A stretch of 64,000 nucleotides of DNA from Hoplostethus atlanticus (taxonomy: Eukaryota; Chordata; Actinopteri; Trachichthyiformes; Trachichthyidae): assembly GCA_034670405.1 (NCBI GenBank), contig JAXDDX010000119.1, forward strand, positions 1,121,501-1,185,500. The letters run 5' to 3'. Position 1 is the first letter of the stretch; every line of letters begins with the position of its first letter. This document shows, piece by piece, positions 1-13,789 of this stretch. Made by a program: the position numbers and the translations under genes. The notes below the pieces were generated by a model that made no database searches, was not told where the DNA came from, and was given only the letters and a program-made list of their open reading frames with translations.

Positions 1-1404
1 AAGTGGGGAATTAAACCACACTTTGATCTCAGAGATTAAGATCTCGCAGACGGCACTGAGTCAACCGGTGTGGACATGCGTTCATACGTCTTTCTACGCT
101 AATTACAGCGATGCAGCGTTTCCCTCCTGGTCTTCACTGGGAGCTGCAGTGACGCCGCTGCCGAAGACGACAAAAGTAATAACACGCTTCCTCCCACTGC
201 TGCATTTTAATGCATGCCACAGCAGCTTGTATGAGTAACTGAGGTTGCAATATTATTTCATGACTCCATTTTTTATCAACAGATGAGACATATGCTGCAG
301 GCAAGCCCTGAGGAGGACAGGAGACTCCACAGCTGTTGCTGTTAAAGTATGCAAATTGGTCAAATATGGTTCCATCTAAATATAACGCACCATTAAAATT
401 TTACCATTGCATTAAACAGGAGTATAATGCAGTCGCTGCTCTACTGAGTCACCCAAAAGATGACTTAACCAACGTGGGAGTGGGACAGCTGAGGAGGCAA
501 TTCAAGATGCAGAGAAAGAGAGATACATTGATATAGATGCATGCATTCATCTAACACTGCTGTTACAGTTGGACTTTGTTTAAGTTTGATGGCTTTTGCC
601 AGATCTCACCATATAAAATGTCAGGTTAGCTTGTACCAGGTGTAACAGTTTGATTTCAGTTCAAATGTTCATACAGTATAAGCTCACCTCTAAAAGCCCC
701 ACACACACACACCATGCATGCACACCGGCATGTTTCCAAAGTTTATACCATTGAAATACCACAGGGCTGATTCCACCTGAGTCCCTCTCATCTCCATGTG
801 CAGAGACAAACTCAGAGTGGCAGATGGGTAGAGGGCATCCGGTAAACAGCCACACAGGGTAGCATGACTTTAAAGTGTCTTTCATTGGGCAGCTCCCTAA
901 CAGGGGCTGCCCTCGTGCGCAAGCAGTGGGGTCACATCTACAGTAAAGTAGCCTTTGGCTCACTCAAATAAATACCCCTCCAAACACAGACACAAACACC
1001 AGTAATGTCTGGGCGTCTTGCCAGTCACTGTGTTCAAGGGCTTTGGCTCTATTGATTGTGATACAGACAGCATATTTTTTAATAGCTTTAACAGTACAAG
1101 TTACTAAACACAGGAATTATTATACACTCCACTTTAGTTTAAAATTAAACTAGTTTCTGGTAATAATTCTCACTTTGTTTTTATTGTTTTTTAATGGAAT
1201 CTCTTGTATGTAGTTTTTTCAAAAGCAGCTATACAAAGTGTATTATTGTTATGATTATTGTTATTATGCCATTTGAATGTGATAACATAATAATAAGAAT
1301 TATAAATGTATAATAACAGTATTGTGTGTGACAGATTATAACAAATAATCCAAATGATTTGTCAATCGTCAAGTTCATCCCTTTGATTTGTAATCAGAAT
1401 CTGA

Positions 1405-1406
<2 letters not shown>

Positions 1407-1436
<30 letters not shown>
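1407..1436 (+). repeat. (AC)n microsatellite
   Basis: About 15 AC units. Confidence 0.97.
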
Positions 1437-1438
<2 letters not shown>

Positions 1439-2059
1439 CATTGTGTTGGTGGACCTAGTTGGCAGCATGTACAGAACGCCCAGCATGCTGTCAGAGACAC
1501 GTTACCACAGGCCAGTGAAACACACAGTGGGCCAGGACATCCTGCAGGCTGCTGGCCACAGATAAGCCAACTGGAAAAGATGCAGTAACATGGTCACACA
1601 GTCAGAGAGTGACTCTCTTTTTCTGCAGCACCCAAGAGACACAGCATACACAGCCAGGGAGGAAAATAGGGGTCAGTCCATATGGGGTTTCGAAGGCTAA
1701 TGCAGATACCAAACTGCCACTGCTGCCTGCCCAAGTGTGAAACTCCTGAAGAACCAGATGAGGGAAGACGTTCTCTCGCTGGGCCCTAGGCAGAGCACCA
1801 TACATTGCCTTGGGGTTTTCACATAATGGCAGCTTAACATTTGAGGAGTTGACAGAATGGCCCAGCAAACACTAGGGACGGTGCTTGTTTTACCTTCTTC
1901 TGGCTTGTTTACCATTAACTTTTTATGTGAAACAAGCCAAGTCTGCAAAAGTCTGCATAGTATTCTACGGTTTGGGAGACATAATATTTTGGATGGAAGC
2001 TGCCGATAGCCAGTAGTATGTGTATATAATGTCTTTAAAATTTTCATGCCCAGAAAATC

Positions 2060-2400
2060 CCCAAAATAACAGGTATTCAATGTTCCCCCAAGATTTGTTA
2101 TTCTCGGCAGAGTAGAAAAGCCTTTACAAAGAACAGCATTTAAACTATGGGACTCTAAATCCAGGATAATACTACTACTAGTAGTACTGCTCTGACAACT
2201 TTCACTACTAGTAACAGTAATAACATATTTATGCATACTTGTGTGGAATCTGGTCAAAATGTATTGATCAATTCTACAATAAATAAGTAATCAAACAAAC
2301 CGCATCATATCTATCAGGTGGATAACATGACTGGCCGCTATCCACGTTTTAATAAAAGGCCAATATTGGCCTGGTATTTGGCAAACTGGGATATCTATCT
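2060..2400 (+). repeat. Unclassified dispersed repeat family, copy 1
   Basis: Marker segments: TTCCCCCAAGATT (2082 on), AACAGCATTTAAACTATGGG, an ACTACTACTAGTAGTACT stretch, and GTGGATAACATGACTGG near 2320. It shares these in order with copies at 14020, 25510 and 37800. Confidence 0.7.
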
Positions 2401-2458
2401 AACCATAGTGGAGAGTCACTGATTCTAACATGCTGAAATCTGTGGTGCTGACAGACTG

Positions 2459-2461
<3 letters not shown>

Positions 2462-2495
<34 letters not shown>
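2462..2495 (+). repeat. (GT)n microsatellite
   Basis: About 17 GT units. Confidence 0.97.
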
Positions 2496-2496
<1 letters not shown>

Positions 2497-5400
2497 GTGG
2501 CGCCCCAGTGAGAATGAGACAAGAGGGAAAGCACAGTCAGCACCACGGACAGCGCCCCAAGCAGCCCTGGTAAACTCAGGGCAAGGCGAGCGCCCGCAGG
2601 CTTCTCCGAGGCCAAATGAGTGGTAGAGTAGTATTATCCTGTCCATGCACTTGGTCCCAATTCCCTAATTACCAGCCTCACTGTAAACACCGGTCCCGCA
2701 GGTAGCCAGGTCTCTTGGCCATTTGGGAGCTTGGCAGCGAGTCGACACAGCCCAATCCCATACAGTCAGGAAGGAGGAGGAAAAAAGTGAGTGCTGCCAT
2801 TTAGGATTCACAGCGAGTTGGAAAACGAGCTGCCTAATGTTGATGCCCTTCAACTTTCCTGTTCCTTCTCCCGCTCTCCTTCAGGAAACACACACCCCTG
2901 GTGGGCTTGCACGGACACTATACTTTGAGCCACAGTCTTTCAGGTGGTTCAAGGGACAACTCCAGTGCGCTTAGTGAAAGGCTAGCCTTGAAAGACTGGT
3001 TTCCCTTTACCTTAATAAAATAAATAAATAATTAAAATCATTTTTTGTGTCCGCTCCAAAACCTGCCTCTGTGTCTTATTTGATTCTGCCTCGTATTCCC
3101 ACTGGGCTGCCGCTGCGTGTGTGTGTCCCCACCTTTTATGCAACCATGTCCTGCTCACGCCAGGCTGTCTCAATCACGCTCGGGCAAGAAGGCAGAACTA
3201 AGGCCCTTCTGCTGTCATTTATAATTCAGAGGAGCGCCACATGCCATTTGTCTCTTGCGGAATTACAATTTCATATCTCCTATTTCTGGGGAATTACTGT
3301 TAGTGGCAGAAAAAAAAAGAGGGAGTGTATACATATTCATGGATTCAGGTGCTCGTTTGGAAGCACTTCTTAGGGGATAAAAGAGTGTCGTGTTAGGAAA
3401 TATATCAGAGGGAACTATACTGTTGTGAAAGCAGTGCGAGATCTTTCTCACCCAGGATGCATGCATCCACCAATTATGAGAAAATCAACATCTCTTCTGC
3501 CTTTGCTGCATTTCATCTCGTTTCTCTAGATCTCCTCAACCCGAAACTAATGCATCTATAATGAATAGTAAATCTCTCTCTATATATAAGTACATACTGT
3601 TGTGTATGCACTGGGCTTAGCACGCTGGAAATAGAAAGGAATTTACACGACTGCAACAGATCATCTACAACAGACTTTCATTTCAAGGGCTTGCTGTGGT
3701 TACTTACTCAATGAAATCATCCCCTTACATGTGCTGCCTGCAAATATGAATGAAATTTCAAGGCAAGCCATTTTCCTGGCTTCCAAAAGCAGCATAGACC
3801 TATTGGAAAAGTCCATGTGTGTGATTTTGAGAGAAATGTTTTCATTTCCTGTTGACTTGTACCCGCATTGACAACAAACGTGAACAGGAAAATGATGCAA
3901 GTTTCTCAGACAAAAACACCAGTGAAAACTTTTTGAATGATGGGCTTGCAAAAATCCCCACCCTTCCTATGAAAGTCTATATTCTATATGTCTATATTCT
4001 CTATACAGGATAAACCTTCTGCAAAATAATATTTTAATTTTTTAATTCAAGCATGCATTTGCTTTTTTTATCTCAGGTATAAAGTACAAGGTGAAATGAG
4101 CACTACTCCGTGTAGGCCCACCTAGAAAATAGTAGTTTGCCTTCTAATGACTCTGAGATGTACTACCTTGTTTTTAATGCTTCTGCTGTTGATTTTGTGT
4201 TTCCTTTGTGAAATACTATTATAGCTATAATATTATTTTTCAAGATGTTTCTAGCAACAAAAAACCAACATCACCACGTCAACATGAAGCATGTGGCATG
4301 GCTGCTAGCTTTTTTTTCATTTTCATTGAATGAAACAAAATCTACAATACAATCAATTCAAATATCAAATAAAAATGCAACTAGGTCTGGTGGACCTATT
4401 AGAGCACGGTTTGTTCTGTTCGATTATGAGTTTCAATGTTACTGCAGTGTAAAGAGTGTTTACGAGACAACTGCTACTCTAATAAAGCAGCAGGTGCATG
4501 GTTCTTTAGATGCTAATTGCATAGTGACACAAACACATCTGCATACCCCCAGCCGCCCCACCACGCTCAACACAATACAAAATACATATATAAAAACAGT
4601 GGCACCCTCAGCTAGTACAAGGAACTTCCTTATGGTTAATAGATACCCCTAAGAGTCGCACTGATGACCTGATATATGAGGCAGTCCACCACCAGTCCAC
4701 CACCAGTCCTGCAAAGTCCTCAATGTAAATAAAACGCAAACAGTCAGCGAGATGACAAGGGAGTAAATCCATCATTAATATATCAATGCCTGTGATGAAT
4801 GAAAGGCTTACAGTTTACAAAAGTGGCACACGAAAATCCAATAACACCAAGTGAGCTGCGAGAATGTCAGTGTTTGTGTAAAGTTGTCTCATCTGCTGCT
4901 TAGAGCCGTGTGGCAGCCCGGCTGCGACTCATTGGTCAACCTGTCATCACTGGTTCTGACTCACCGCTTAACCTTTGTGAGCATGAACGCTTTTATTTAG
5001 GACAGCGCTGGCCCCTGGAGGGGAGAGCGATGGATAAATGGATGGAGCTTCAGCTGGCTAGCTGGCAACACACACACACACGTGCTTATGTCTTACCTAC
5101 TGTACTCAGCTGCTCCTTTTAGACAGAGTGGAGGTTAGCTTACAGTCAAACGACTGAGTGTAATGCTCAAAACTATGGAAGAAATGTTTGTTTTGTTTCT
5201 TAATAATGTTAGCTAGCTAGGTAGCTTTTAAAGAAAGCTACATTTGCACTTTGATAAATGGCAGAAAATAGTAACTAACTACATTTTCTTCATAAACCAT
5301 GACATAATGCGTGTTTTCTTTTGAGTCAATCCCTTTATAGGGAAAGGGCTCGTCATGATAGAAAATATTCATGTCCCATCATCTGCAAAATCAAAACCAA

Positions 5401-5639
5401 CCATTCCCTTTTCATGGAGTGATCATAGAAAACAGCTCTGGCACTTAGAGACGATAATACAACTGAGATCAAACAACCATTTTGAGCAATGGATTACAAG
5501 TTCTGCATCACTGTTGATGTTCCAACTGGACAAAGTGTCTGTCCATTAGAGAATTTAGGCCTCTATGTGCTAACGAAAAGGGAGGACGACAAGACCACAT
5601 TAGACAACAGTAGAGTTGTGTTCACTTGGGTGGACTGGA

Positions 5640-5880
5640 CTAAGATGCTGTTGCTTGTTTTTAAGGATTTGGATGGGCTGGCTCCTACTTACATTTCAGT
5701 TGACCTAGGACCCTTAGATCTTCTGATAGAGACCTCTTAGCTGTACCGCGGTCTAGGCTGAAGCGAGGTCAAGCGCTCTCTAGATTGCGGGGACAGCATC
5801 CCATATCAGATCTGCTCCCATCACTGACACTTTAAAAAAAATATATCTGAAAACCCATTTTTATTCTTTAGCCTTTGAGT
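5640..5880 (+). mobile_element. LINE (L2/Rex1-like) ORF2 3'-end remnant
   Basis: The plus strand reads LLLVFKDLDGLAPTYIS, then after a stop and frame changes TRLRRGQALSRLRGQHPIS and KPIFIL. This follows the order of the conserved C-terminal block of L2/Rex1-type reverse transcriptase proteins (KAL.GLAP.YIS, then R.RLK..GDRAF, then the K.HLF.L tail). It is decayed and isolated, only about 240 bp, with no tail or target duplication seen. The subfamily cannot be assigned. Confidence 0.7.
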
Positions 5881-7464
5881 CTGCATGACATGCCTGTGAA
5901 TGCGTTCTCATGTATGTGTGTTGTGCATATGTTTGCTTGTATGCATTATCTGGTCTATCAGGTGTAATTGTCTGCATCTATTCTTGTTTTTGCCAACATA
6001 CTGATGTCAAAAATTTAACGGAAACTATTTTTATTTAAGCAAATGGTTGTGCATTGGGGCCTGAAGTCCCTAGTAAGAGAGGCAGGGGCCAGTGCATTTG
6101 AAGATTAAACGAAGTTGAGCTGCCAATACATTGGAGGAGATATGGCACCACATACGTTTTAGGATGGAAGCCATTGGCAAGGGGTGCTTCTCAGCTCGCC
6201 GACTCTGCACTGTATTGTGAGTAGTGGCAGAGCTCAGACCTCACTGGGTCTCAGGCAGTTTTTCGATTGGGAAAGCAGCCAAAAATGCTCTGAGGGACTG
6301 GCAGCATTGCTGACAGTGTTGGGCTGTGTATGTGTGTGTTCAGCACCAGTTGAAGAAGTTGACCAGACATGCCTCCAGGTCATGGACAGAGCAATTAAGT
6401 TTTGTGTGGTGCCCCATACTGAGACTACTACAATCGTCAATGTATCTGCTTGTGGAACATTATTCTGGCCATGCCCTACTCTCCAAATCCATACGATTTG
6501 CACTGATGAAGACATTAGTGTTCCATATTATGTAGCTAGATGCAAAAGGGTCCATATCTTCAGAAATGGAGTTAATCTAAAACCACTTGTCCTTGAGCCT
6601 GTGAGACAATGAGACGAAGAAAAAGTGTTTGTGGCCTCACTTTAGCCTCCTTCTCCCTCCTCTGCCTTTGTGGTCCAGGGTGTTGGTGGTGGGAGAAAAT
6701 CAGCACAAAGGCTGTCATTTCAGCTCCGACTCCATAATGGGCTGGAAGGGGATTAGATATCCCTGTGCAGCTTTGGCTGTAGCAAGAGGTAGATCTCTAA
6801 TAGGATTACCTGCCCAAGCTGACTATAAAGTAATTTGAGTATCACTTTACGTGGCTGAACGGGGCATATGAGCAGCACAAGTCTGTCTCTGCCAAACTCC
6901 AGTTCTGACTGCTCTCCGCCATGTCAGAAAACTATATTCCTTTCTGGCCAGGACCTACTGTCAGCTGTGAGTGTGGAAGAACACAATATGTTAGCACATG
7001 CTCATTAAAACCGGCTGATCCTGAAGCTGACCGAGGCTTTACACAGGCTAATAATCTCGGGTCGGGGTGGATTATCAAAAGGGTTAGCGTGATTCTTCCA
7101 GCCAGGAATTTCCAATTAGATTGAAAAATGAGTTAACTGGTTTATTGCAACTCCGTTCAATAAACATGACGCGGTTTGATTATTTGGCTGTGTCAATCCT
7201 GGCTGTCTGTTTTACTGTTAGGACATTTGCACAGTGTCAATACTCCGCTGCAAAACATCTGGTGACATATGCCCTTGCTGACAGCTATGAAAGCTGCTAA
7301 TGAGTGACAATTAGGCCAATAGCTAATGATAGCAGGCTGTGTTACGCGCAAAGACAGCAACCGAGGCGATCATTTAGACTGATTAATGGAGCTGCTGTCT
7401 TCCCGCCGCTCGGTACGATGCGTTCAAACTGATTTTATCACATGGTAAGTTATCACAGACAGTC

Positions 7465-7512
7465 CTACGTACGACGCGAGGCCTGCTCCACTCACGTGAG
7501 AGGAGATCTGAT
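7465..7512 (+). repeat. 48-bp duplicated segment, copy 1
   Basis: Matches 8611-8658 at 44 of 48 positions. It carries CACGTG, an E-box-like palindrome, where the other copy has CATGTG. Confidence 0.85.
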
Positions 7513-8610
7513 GGCTTTTACCACATGGCCCTTGTGAGCATACATTATCTGAGCCCACTCATTACTCGCTCGACCAGGGACTGGCAATAATACCGGATTT
7601 TGTGGAGACTCGCTGTCACGTTACTGTGTGTGTGTTTTGTGTATAAGAGAGCGAGACCAAGAAAGATAACGTGTGACAATGTGACAATGTATCTCAAGAG
7701 TCCCAAAATACATCTCCCACGCTTTCCAGGGTACTGAGATGCTGCTCCACGGCCCTCGGGTGTATCAGGGCCCTCTCTCCCCCGTAATATGCTGTCACCT
7801 AGTCACATATTCTAATCGCAACAAACCCTATATATACACCCCTCTCGCTCTGCAAGGTACTCTGTGTTCCCGGGCAGAGGGGAATGACAGAGTAAGAGGG
7901 CATTGCTCGGTGGCGCTCGGCGGTTGTCCTGCTCTAGCGAAACCAGGTATGTGTCAGGGCCAGAAACCTGTCACTAGTGTCAGCGGGCCCACTTTATTGA
8001 CTACTAAGAAGTGCCAGTTACCCACGGGCCTCACAGGATCCTGTTCCCGAGGACCCCTAGCTGGCCAATGACAGACACACCGCAGCCAAACGTGATGGAT
8101 CGCCTGCTGGATGTCCTTAGCAGCTGACCAGGAAAAGACAAATGGCATGTCAGAAAGGAGTATAGACGGGCAATGATAAGTCTTCACAAGTGCTCAGCGA
8201 TGACGTGCACAGCAAATCTACTCGGGGGAATAATACAACAATTCCACGCCAGCATAATTGATTAATTATAAACAAACAGCGAGGCGACAGTAAACACATC
8301 GTCTCCTGCAAATGATGTAGTCCCTGTCTGGGCCAATCAGTAACAAATATCTCACCTTATTTTGACCTGTAATTGCAGCGCCCTCCTCGGGCCAATCAAT
8401 GTAATTTGGAAAACGATATAATGCTGTGGTGAGATGCATCATTCCCCCACGTTTAGTTGCAACACAACCAGCGGTGTTTGAGATATTGCATGCAATGAAC
8501 AGATGAATGAACAAACAAGCAAGCAAATGGACGGAGACCTATAGTCCCTGGGCCCTTTCCATTTTTTACTGTGGGGGACAAAAACAGATTTGCTGTTATC
8601 TAACTACAGT

Positions 8611-8658
8611 CTACATACGACGCAAGGCCTGCTCCACTCATGTGAGAGGAGATTTGAT
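8611..8658 (+). repeat. 48-bp duplicated segment, copy 2
   Basis: All four differences from 7465-7512 are G-to-A or C-to-T, three of them at CpG sites of copy 1. The flanks are unrelated. Confidence 0.85.
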
Positions 8659-11600
8659 TATAAGTCCGTGGCACCAGAGCATCATTGAGGTGGATCAATA
8701 GAGACAGCCGAGTGCAGCGGAGTGACTTCTCCTTCCGAGAGGCCTTGTCATGTCCCGCCGTCGTCAAAGCGACCGACGGGCTCCTACGATGCCCGGACAT
8801 TATGACTCAAAGCCGAAGCAAATGCGTGCGGGTTGGCTGCCGTGCTGAGCGGCGAGGAGTCGTCCCCGGTCCTAGATGGTGACCCGTATCACGGAGGACC
8901 AGGCCAGAGGTCAAGTGTGCTCCTACTCAGAGTAGAGCTGCAAGGCTTGCCACTGCATGACGTGAAACAAGAACTGATTGGAGATGAGCACATCGAAGAC
9001 ACTTTGGCCGTTGCAACCATAATTTCCTGCTCCTGCTGCGGCTATTTTTCAGTGCAGTTGCATTGGAAGATTGCTCACTCCATTTCTCTACAATTCAATT
9101 GTTTGAGGGAGTGTTTCACTTGCTAACAAGTTCCCTGGTTTTCTGATAAGGTAAATTGTGTCATTGTACAACATTATATTGTTTGAATTAGGTTTTGTAT
9201 ATTGTTTGTTGAACTTCTTCTAAGTCGGCTTATTTGTTACCCTAGTGTCTATCAAGTGTACGTTAGCACTAACATTAGTTGTAAAATTGTAGTAATGAGC
9301 TATTATTGGTGATTTTATTTTTCATCTAAATTCTTATTTTCAGGTCACTTTTCAATACAATGTGTCAGCTCTGTTACCTCCGGCTCCGACATTATTCAGC
9401 ACTCATTGTGGCTGGTGGATAAGAAAAGTGAAATAACGCAGAAGTGTGATCAGTGTTCCATTGTTTTTTCGCAGACAGTAGAAAGTAGTTGAAGACATTA
9501 TGTAACAACAATGCCCCAAACAGGTTTCTACACTGTCCTGAAAGAGACAAGAGAAATACCAAAGAATGTGAAAACTCTGGTTACAATATAAGCCATAAAA
9601 ACTTTACCAATTGTCGTCGATTTGCACAACAATATGCATTTTCTACAAAGCAACGCTGAGACAGTGAATGTTCTCGCCCAACTGCCAAGAGACAAGCTTC
9701 AACGGTACCGTCTGTCTGGCACAGCATCTTTTCCACGGTTGGTAAAGCAGGTTAAATAATCAAGGAATCTTGTCTGATACATACTTTTTCTGCCAAAACA
9801 AATTCAGCTTAGTGGCTTAATATAAAGACTAATGCTGATAACAGATCTAAGTGAAAAATACCGCCAGTGACACCATCCCTCCCCTTTCTTGTAATTAACG
9901 CAAAAAACAAAACACAGCAAGACACATTTGTCTTTTGACTTTGAATACCCAATGCAGTTGTCGGCAAGTCATTTCAAAAGAATAATGTTTTTTTCGGAGA
10001 GTGCACTAAGGAAATCATCATGACAATGTTAAAAGAGGGAACCAGACTAAATGGATTTATTTGAGAATACAATGGATTCACCTACTTCAGAGTGTCAGCA
10101 CTGCTTTCCACGGAGGACCCTGAATGTCTCAGCAACTGTAATGGGCTTCCATTGTTACACGGACCTTCAACAACAATTGCACTACTAATCTGCAGGATTG
10201 ATGGTGCAGGGCTAGGAGTAGTAACAAGGCAAAAATCATTTCTCTATTCCAGCGGTTGAAACGGCTGTGTCACATTATTCCCTCCTTTAGTAGCACTTGA
10301 GACGCCGTGGCCAAGCATTCGAGACATTCTCGCGCCGAAACCTGGCTGGACTTGGTTGCATTTAGAAATGTCAGGTAATCTGTCTTTCAGGGATGAAAAG
10401 GCAGCCGTTGGGGATACTCTTGTTTCCTCTAAAGAAATCAATGAAGGAAGGTGGTTTTATTTGATAGAAAGAAGAGAGGGGGGGGAAACAGGTTTAAGGG
10501 ACAAATAGGTTTAGGGAAACGGTGAGAAAAAGGATCAGCTTGGGAGAAAGAACAAGGGAAATAAATGAATGATTAAGCCGCGGAAAATAGATAGACAAGT
10601 AAAACTAGACAAGCTCAAGAGATGGAAAGATTAAAAAAAGGATGAGACAAAATGTGGTATTATATACTAAAAGGCTGCATTATTTCCTACGAATGAATTG
10701 TGGACGGATAAATAAATTCCACAGAAACGATGTGTATAAATATTCTACCTTTATAAGAATGATTCCTGATTCCTGTCATAAACAACGAGACCTGAAGCTC
10801 TTATTGCATATCTACTGTATCACTGGTACCAGAACAGCCCCAAGAGTTTAAATCTCCACAAAAAAGTTTTTTTGCAAAAACAAATTTAAAAAATTCATTC
10901 CGTTTAACTTCTCCTTCAAAGCATCCAGCTGCGCTAACTCGGTTTTCCCTTTTCTTCTCCTCCTCCCACCACACCCGTCTAAATGAACGGGGCAATCGTG
11001 TTGGTGTGCTATCTGTGGCAAGCCGGAGGAGTTATGATTTATTTCCACGGCTCACCCAAACTGACGCACTGACAGCCCGGATTGTTCTGTAGCCATGATA
11101 AATGCCCCATAAACAGACACTCCCAGCCTGTTAAATGTGCTAACTCCAGATCCACACGGGGCCGGAGACAAAGGCTGAATGGGCAATCAGAGAGTAGGCC
11201 GCTGTACTCTTGCCTCTCATTTCCACATTAAAGCTAGCGCTGCGATAGAATCAGACTGATGATCCCAGCCAAAGTAAAACAAATGATCCTTTCATGTTCG
11301 CTCCCTTGAGCTGGGGGGGGGGGGGCGGTTTGACAAAGCCTTTGTAAATAGTGTGTGACGCCGCGCTGTGTTGTGATAATCCTGCGTGGCACAATGTGCA
11401 GAAATCAGGGATTATTCACATTCATAACAGTTAATTATCTGGTCACATAACAATAGATGACAGCTCCCTGCAGACAGGTACCAAGCAGAAGTTAATGAGG
11501 ACAGACACCTTCTCCTAAGATCCCCCGACCAGGGACGAGCGTGCCTGGGACTCGAGGTGTTGCGAGGCTGGGGCTGCCTCATCATTATGTGCGTATCACA

Positions 11601-12488
11601 CGGTTTGAGTATCTTCGTCTCCATCCACCCACCCGGCCAACCTTGCCCACCTGAGTCAGCACTTCATCTCTAAATCACAAGCACTGGCCCAGGAGACAGA
11701 GTAAGCCTCCAGAAATAGGTGTGTGTCACCCGCCCATCTCTCTCTCCCTCGATCTCTTAACTGCCGTGGCCGGGAGATCTTAAGGAGGGCTGACTGACAG
11801 CGCCTGGGCGGCAGGGCTGGAAAACAAGCAGATAAATCAGCCTCTGCTTACCCGATGCTCCTCCCTGCACCCATCGCTCAGCCAAATGGTCAGCTCCTGA
11901 CACCCGTCTAGCAAGACCCCTGATTTAAGCCTATAGCTGCGCTCCGGTGAGTAGATGGTGGGGTGATAGTAGAGGGGTGCAGGCAACTCTGGGCAACACC
12001 CCAGAGTTACCCACATGCAAACAACAGCAAAACCATGTGATGTCCTGGTGGTGAATAAGATGTGCTGGGTTAGGCACTCCAAACCCTAACGCTTAACTAC
12101 TAACTACTACGTTTCTATTTGATATAACAAGTGTCAATCATTTCCCTGTTGCCTTAACCTAAAAGTTTCCATATAGCTGCTATGGTTTCTAACGTTGCTC
12201 CTATGTAACTTTCTCAACTGATAATGGTGTAATAGGTGTAAACGCTAACTGAACACGTACGTAGAAGGTGAAAACTATTGTGTATACATGTTAAAAACAA
12301 ACCCTCCAATAACACAAATACCATCGCAGTTGCTCACAGTGTGAATATTCAATATCAAGCGTTGAGATGAAAGTGTCAACAAGAGCCGTCAAATGACAAT
12401 ACGGGTGTGCATCGACAGCCCGTGGATGACTTTGCCTTAGTCAGAGCTGAGCCTGAGTCAGCAGTAGTGAACGGAGCCTGACAGGGAG

Positions 12489-12489
<1 letters not shown>

Positions 12490-12555
<66 letters not shown>
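12490..12555 (+). repeat. (GT)n microsatellite, the longest in the window
   Basis: An unbroken GT run of about 65 bp followed by a G-rich stretch (GGGCGGGGGCGGGGGG). His-Thr and Cys-Val open frames here are artefacts of the repeat. Confidence 0.98.
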
Positions 12556-12557
<2 letters not shown>

Positions 12558-13789
12558 CGGGGGCGGGGGGCTCCAGGGAGGATCATAGTGGCTGGGTGGG
12601 CTGATGCCATCCTAAGCGGGGCTTTAGGAAAGCTTACCGCCCTATCCCGTCTCCCGCAGGCCCCATCACTGCTCTGCTGATGACTGCAGGAAAGCCAGGA
12701 GTTAATGTATGCCCACAGATGCGACATGCGACCAGCTACAGGTGCAGCCAGAGTAATTCTATTTCATCTCGGTGACTCACATTACTCACCGCCCCCCCCC
12801 GTCCGCCCCATCTCTCTCAGGTCAGTGCTCCTCATCATCCTCACCAGGAGAGGACTGTAGTGTTGGGGGAGTCTGGGCCGTTTGGCAGCGCCATTTGTCA
12901 ACCCCCCCCCCCCCACCTTTCCACCGCCCTCATGGCAATTGGGCACCTGACAAAAGCTTAAAGGCATATTATTCCATGAGGCGTCCCCTGTGTGTGCTGA
13001 GGAGCCGCTGCCTGTGACCACTCCAAATGGCCATCTGTCTGCGCGGGGCAGGAGGGGAGAAGAGCGACGGTGTGAGCCCGTTCAAAAGAACTGTCTTATT
13101 AAATTATCTCTTGGCTTTTTTTTTCTTTTTTACAGCGGGGCCCCCACCCTTCTCTTTCCATCTCTCTCCTAGGCTAAACATTTGTCTTTCCATTCATGGG
13201 TGAATTTTTATTCCATTGAGATGGGTTCCTGGTGGCAGCGCTGATGGCAGCGAGGGGGACGGCGGGGTGTGGGAGCAAAGTCCACATTTGACCGCCCTCT
13301 GTTTTCCATCTCACTGCTTAGTTACAAGCACTCAGCATAGGGTCAAGACTGAGAACGAAAGCCCTTCCACCACTGATACACTAGCCACTTTAATGAATTC
13401 AGTTCATAACAATATATGGCCATTTTATTAAACACTGGGGATGTAATGTGATACGGAAATTTGTTTGTTGTTTGAACGTTAGCGCGTGCAAGGCTTGTTT
13501 TACAATTACGTTATAGTGTTGTAACTGTGGATTGCATTATGTTTAACTACCAGTTGCTTTATTCTTATTTAGAGTCGATTTTCTTTGCTGTATCCCATTA
13601 CTGTTTGCTGCTGCAACAACCCAACTTCCCCCAGTCATTAAAGTTTCATCTCATTTAATCGCATCTTAGAAACATCAATGCAGTCACACTGGTTGTTCTG
13701 TTGGAGGTAAATCTGAGCCAAGAGAGTCTAACACAGACCTCCGACTCTCTACCACAGCACTGTCTGATTGGCCAGGTGACTGTTTATTT

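Noticed and set aside
2349-2615. Minus-strand frame with PGLLGALSVVLTVLSLLSHS, like a membrane segment
   Set aside because: It runs straight into the GT repeat (His-Thr run), has no homology, and was also checked and rejected as a missing TRAPPC9 exon.
4680-4710. CCACCACCAGTCC short tandem duplication
   Set aside because: Two units only; trivial.
12458-12727. Poly-His-Thr / Cys-Val frames
   Set aside because: Translation of the (GT)n microsatellite.
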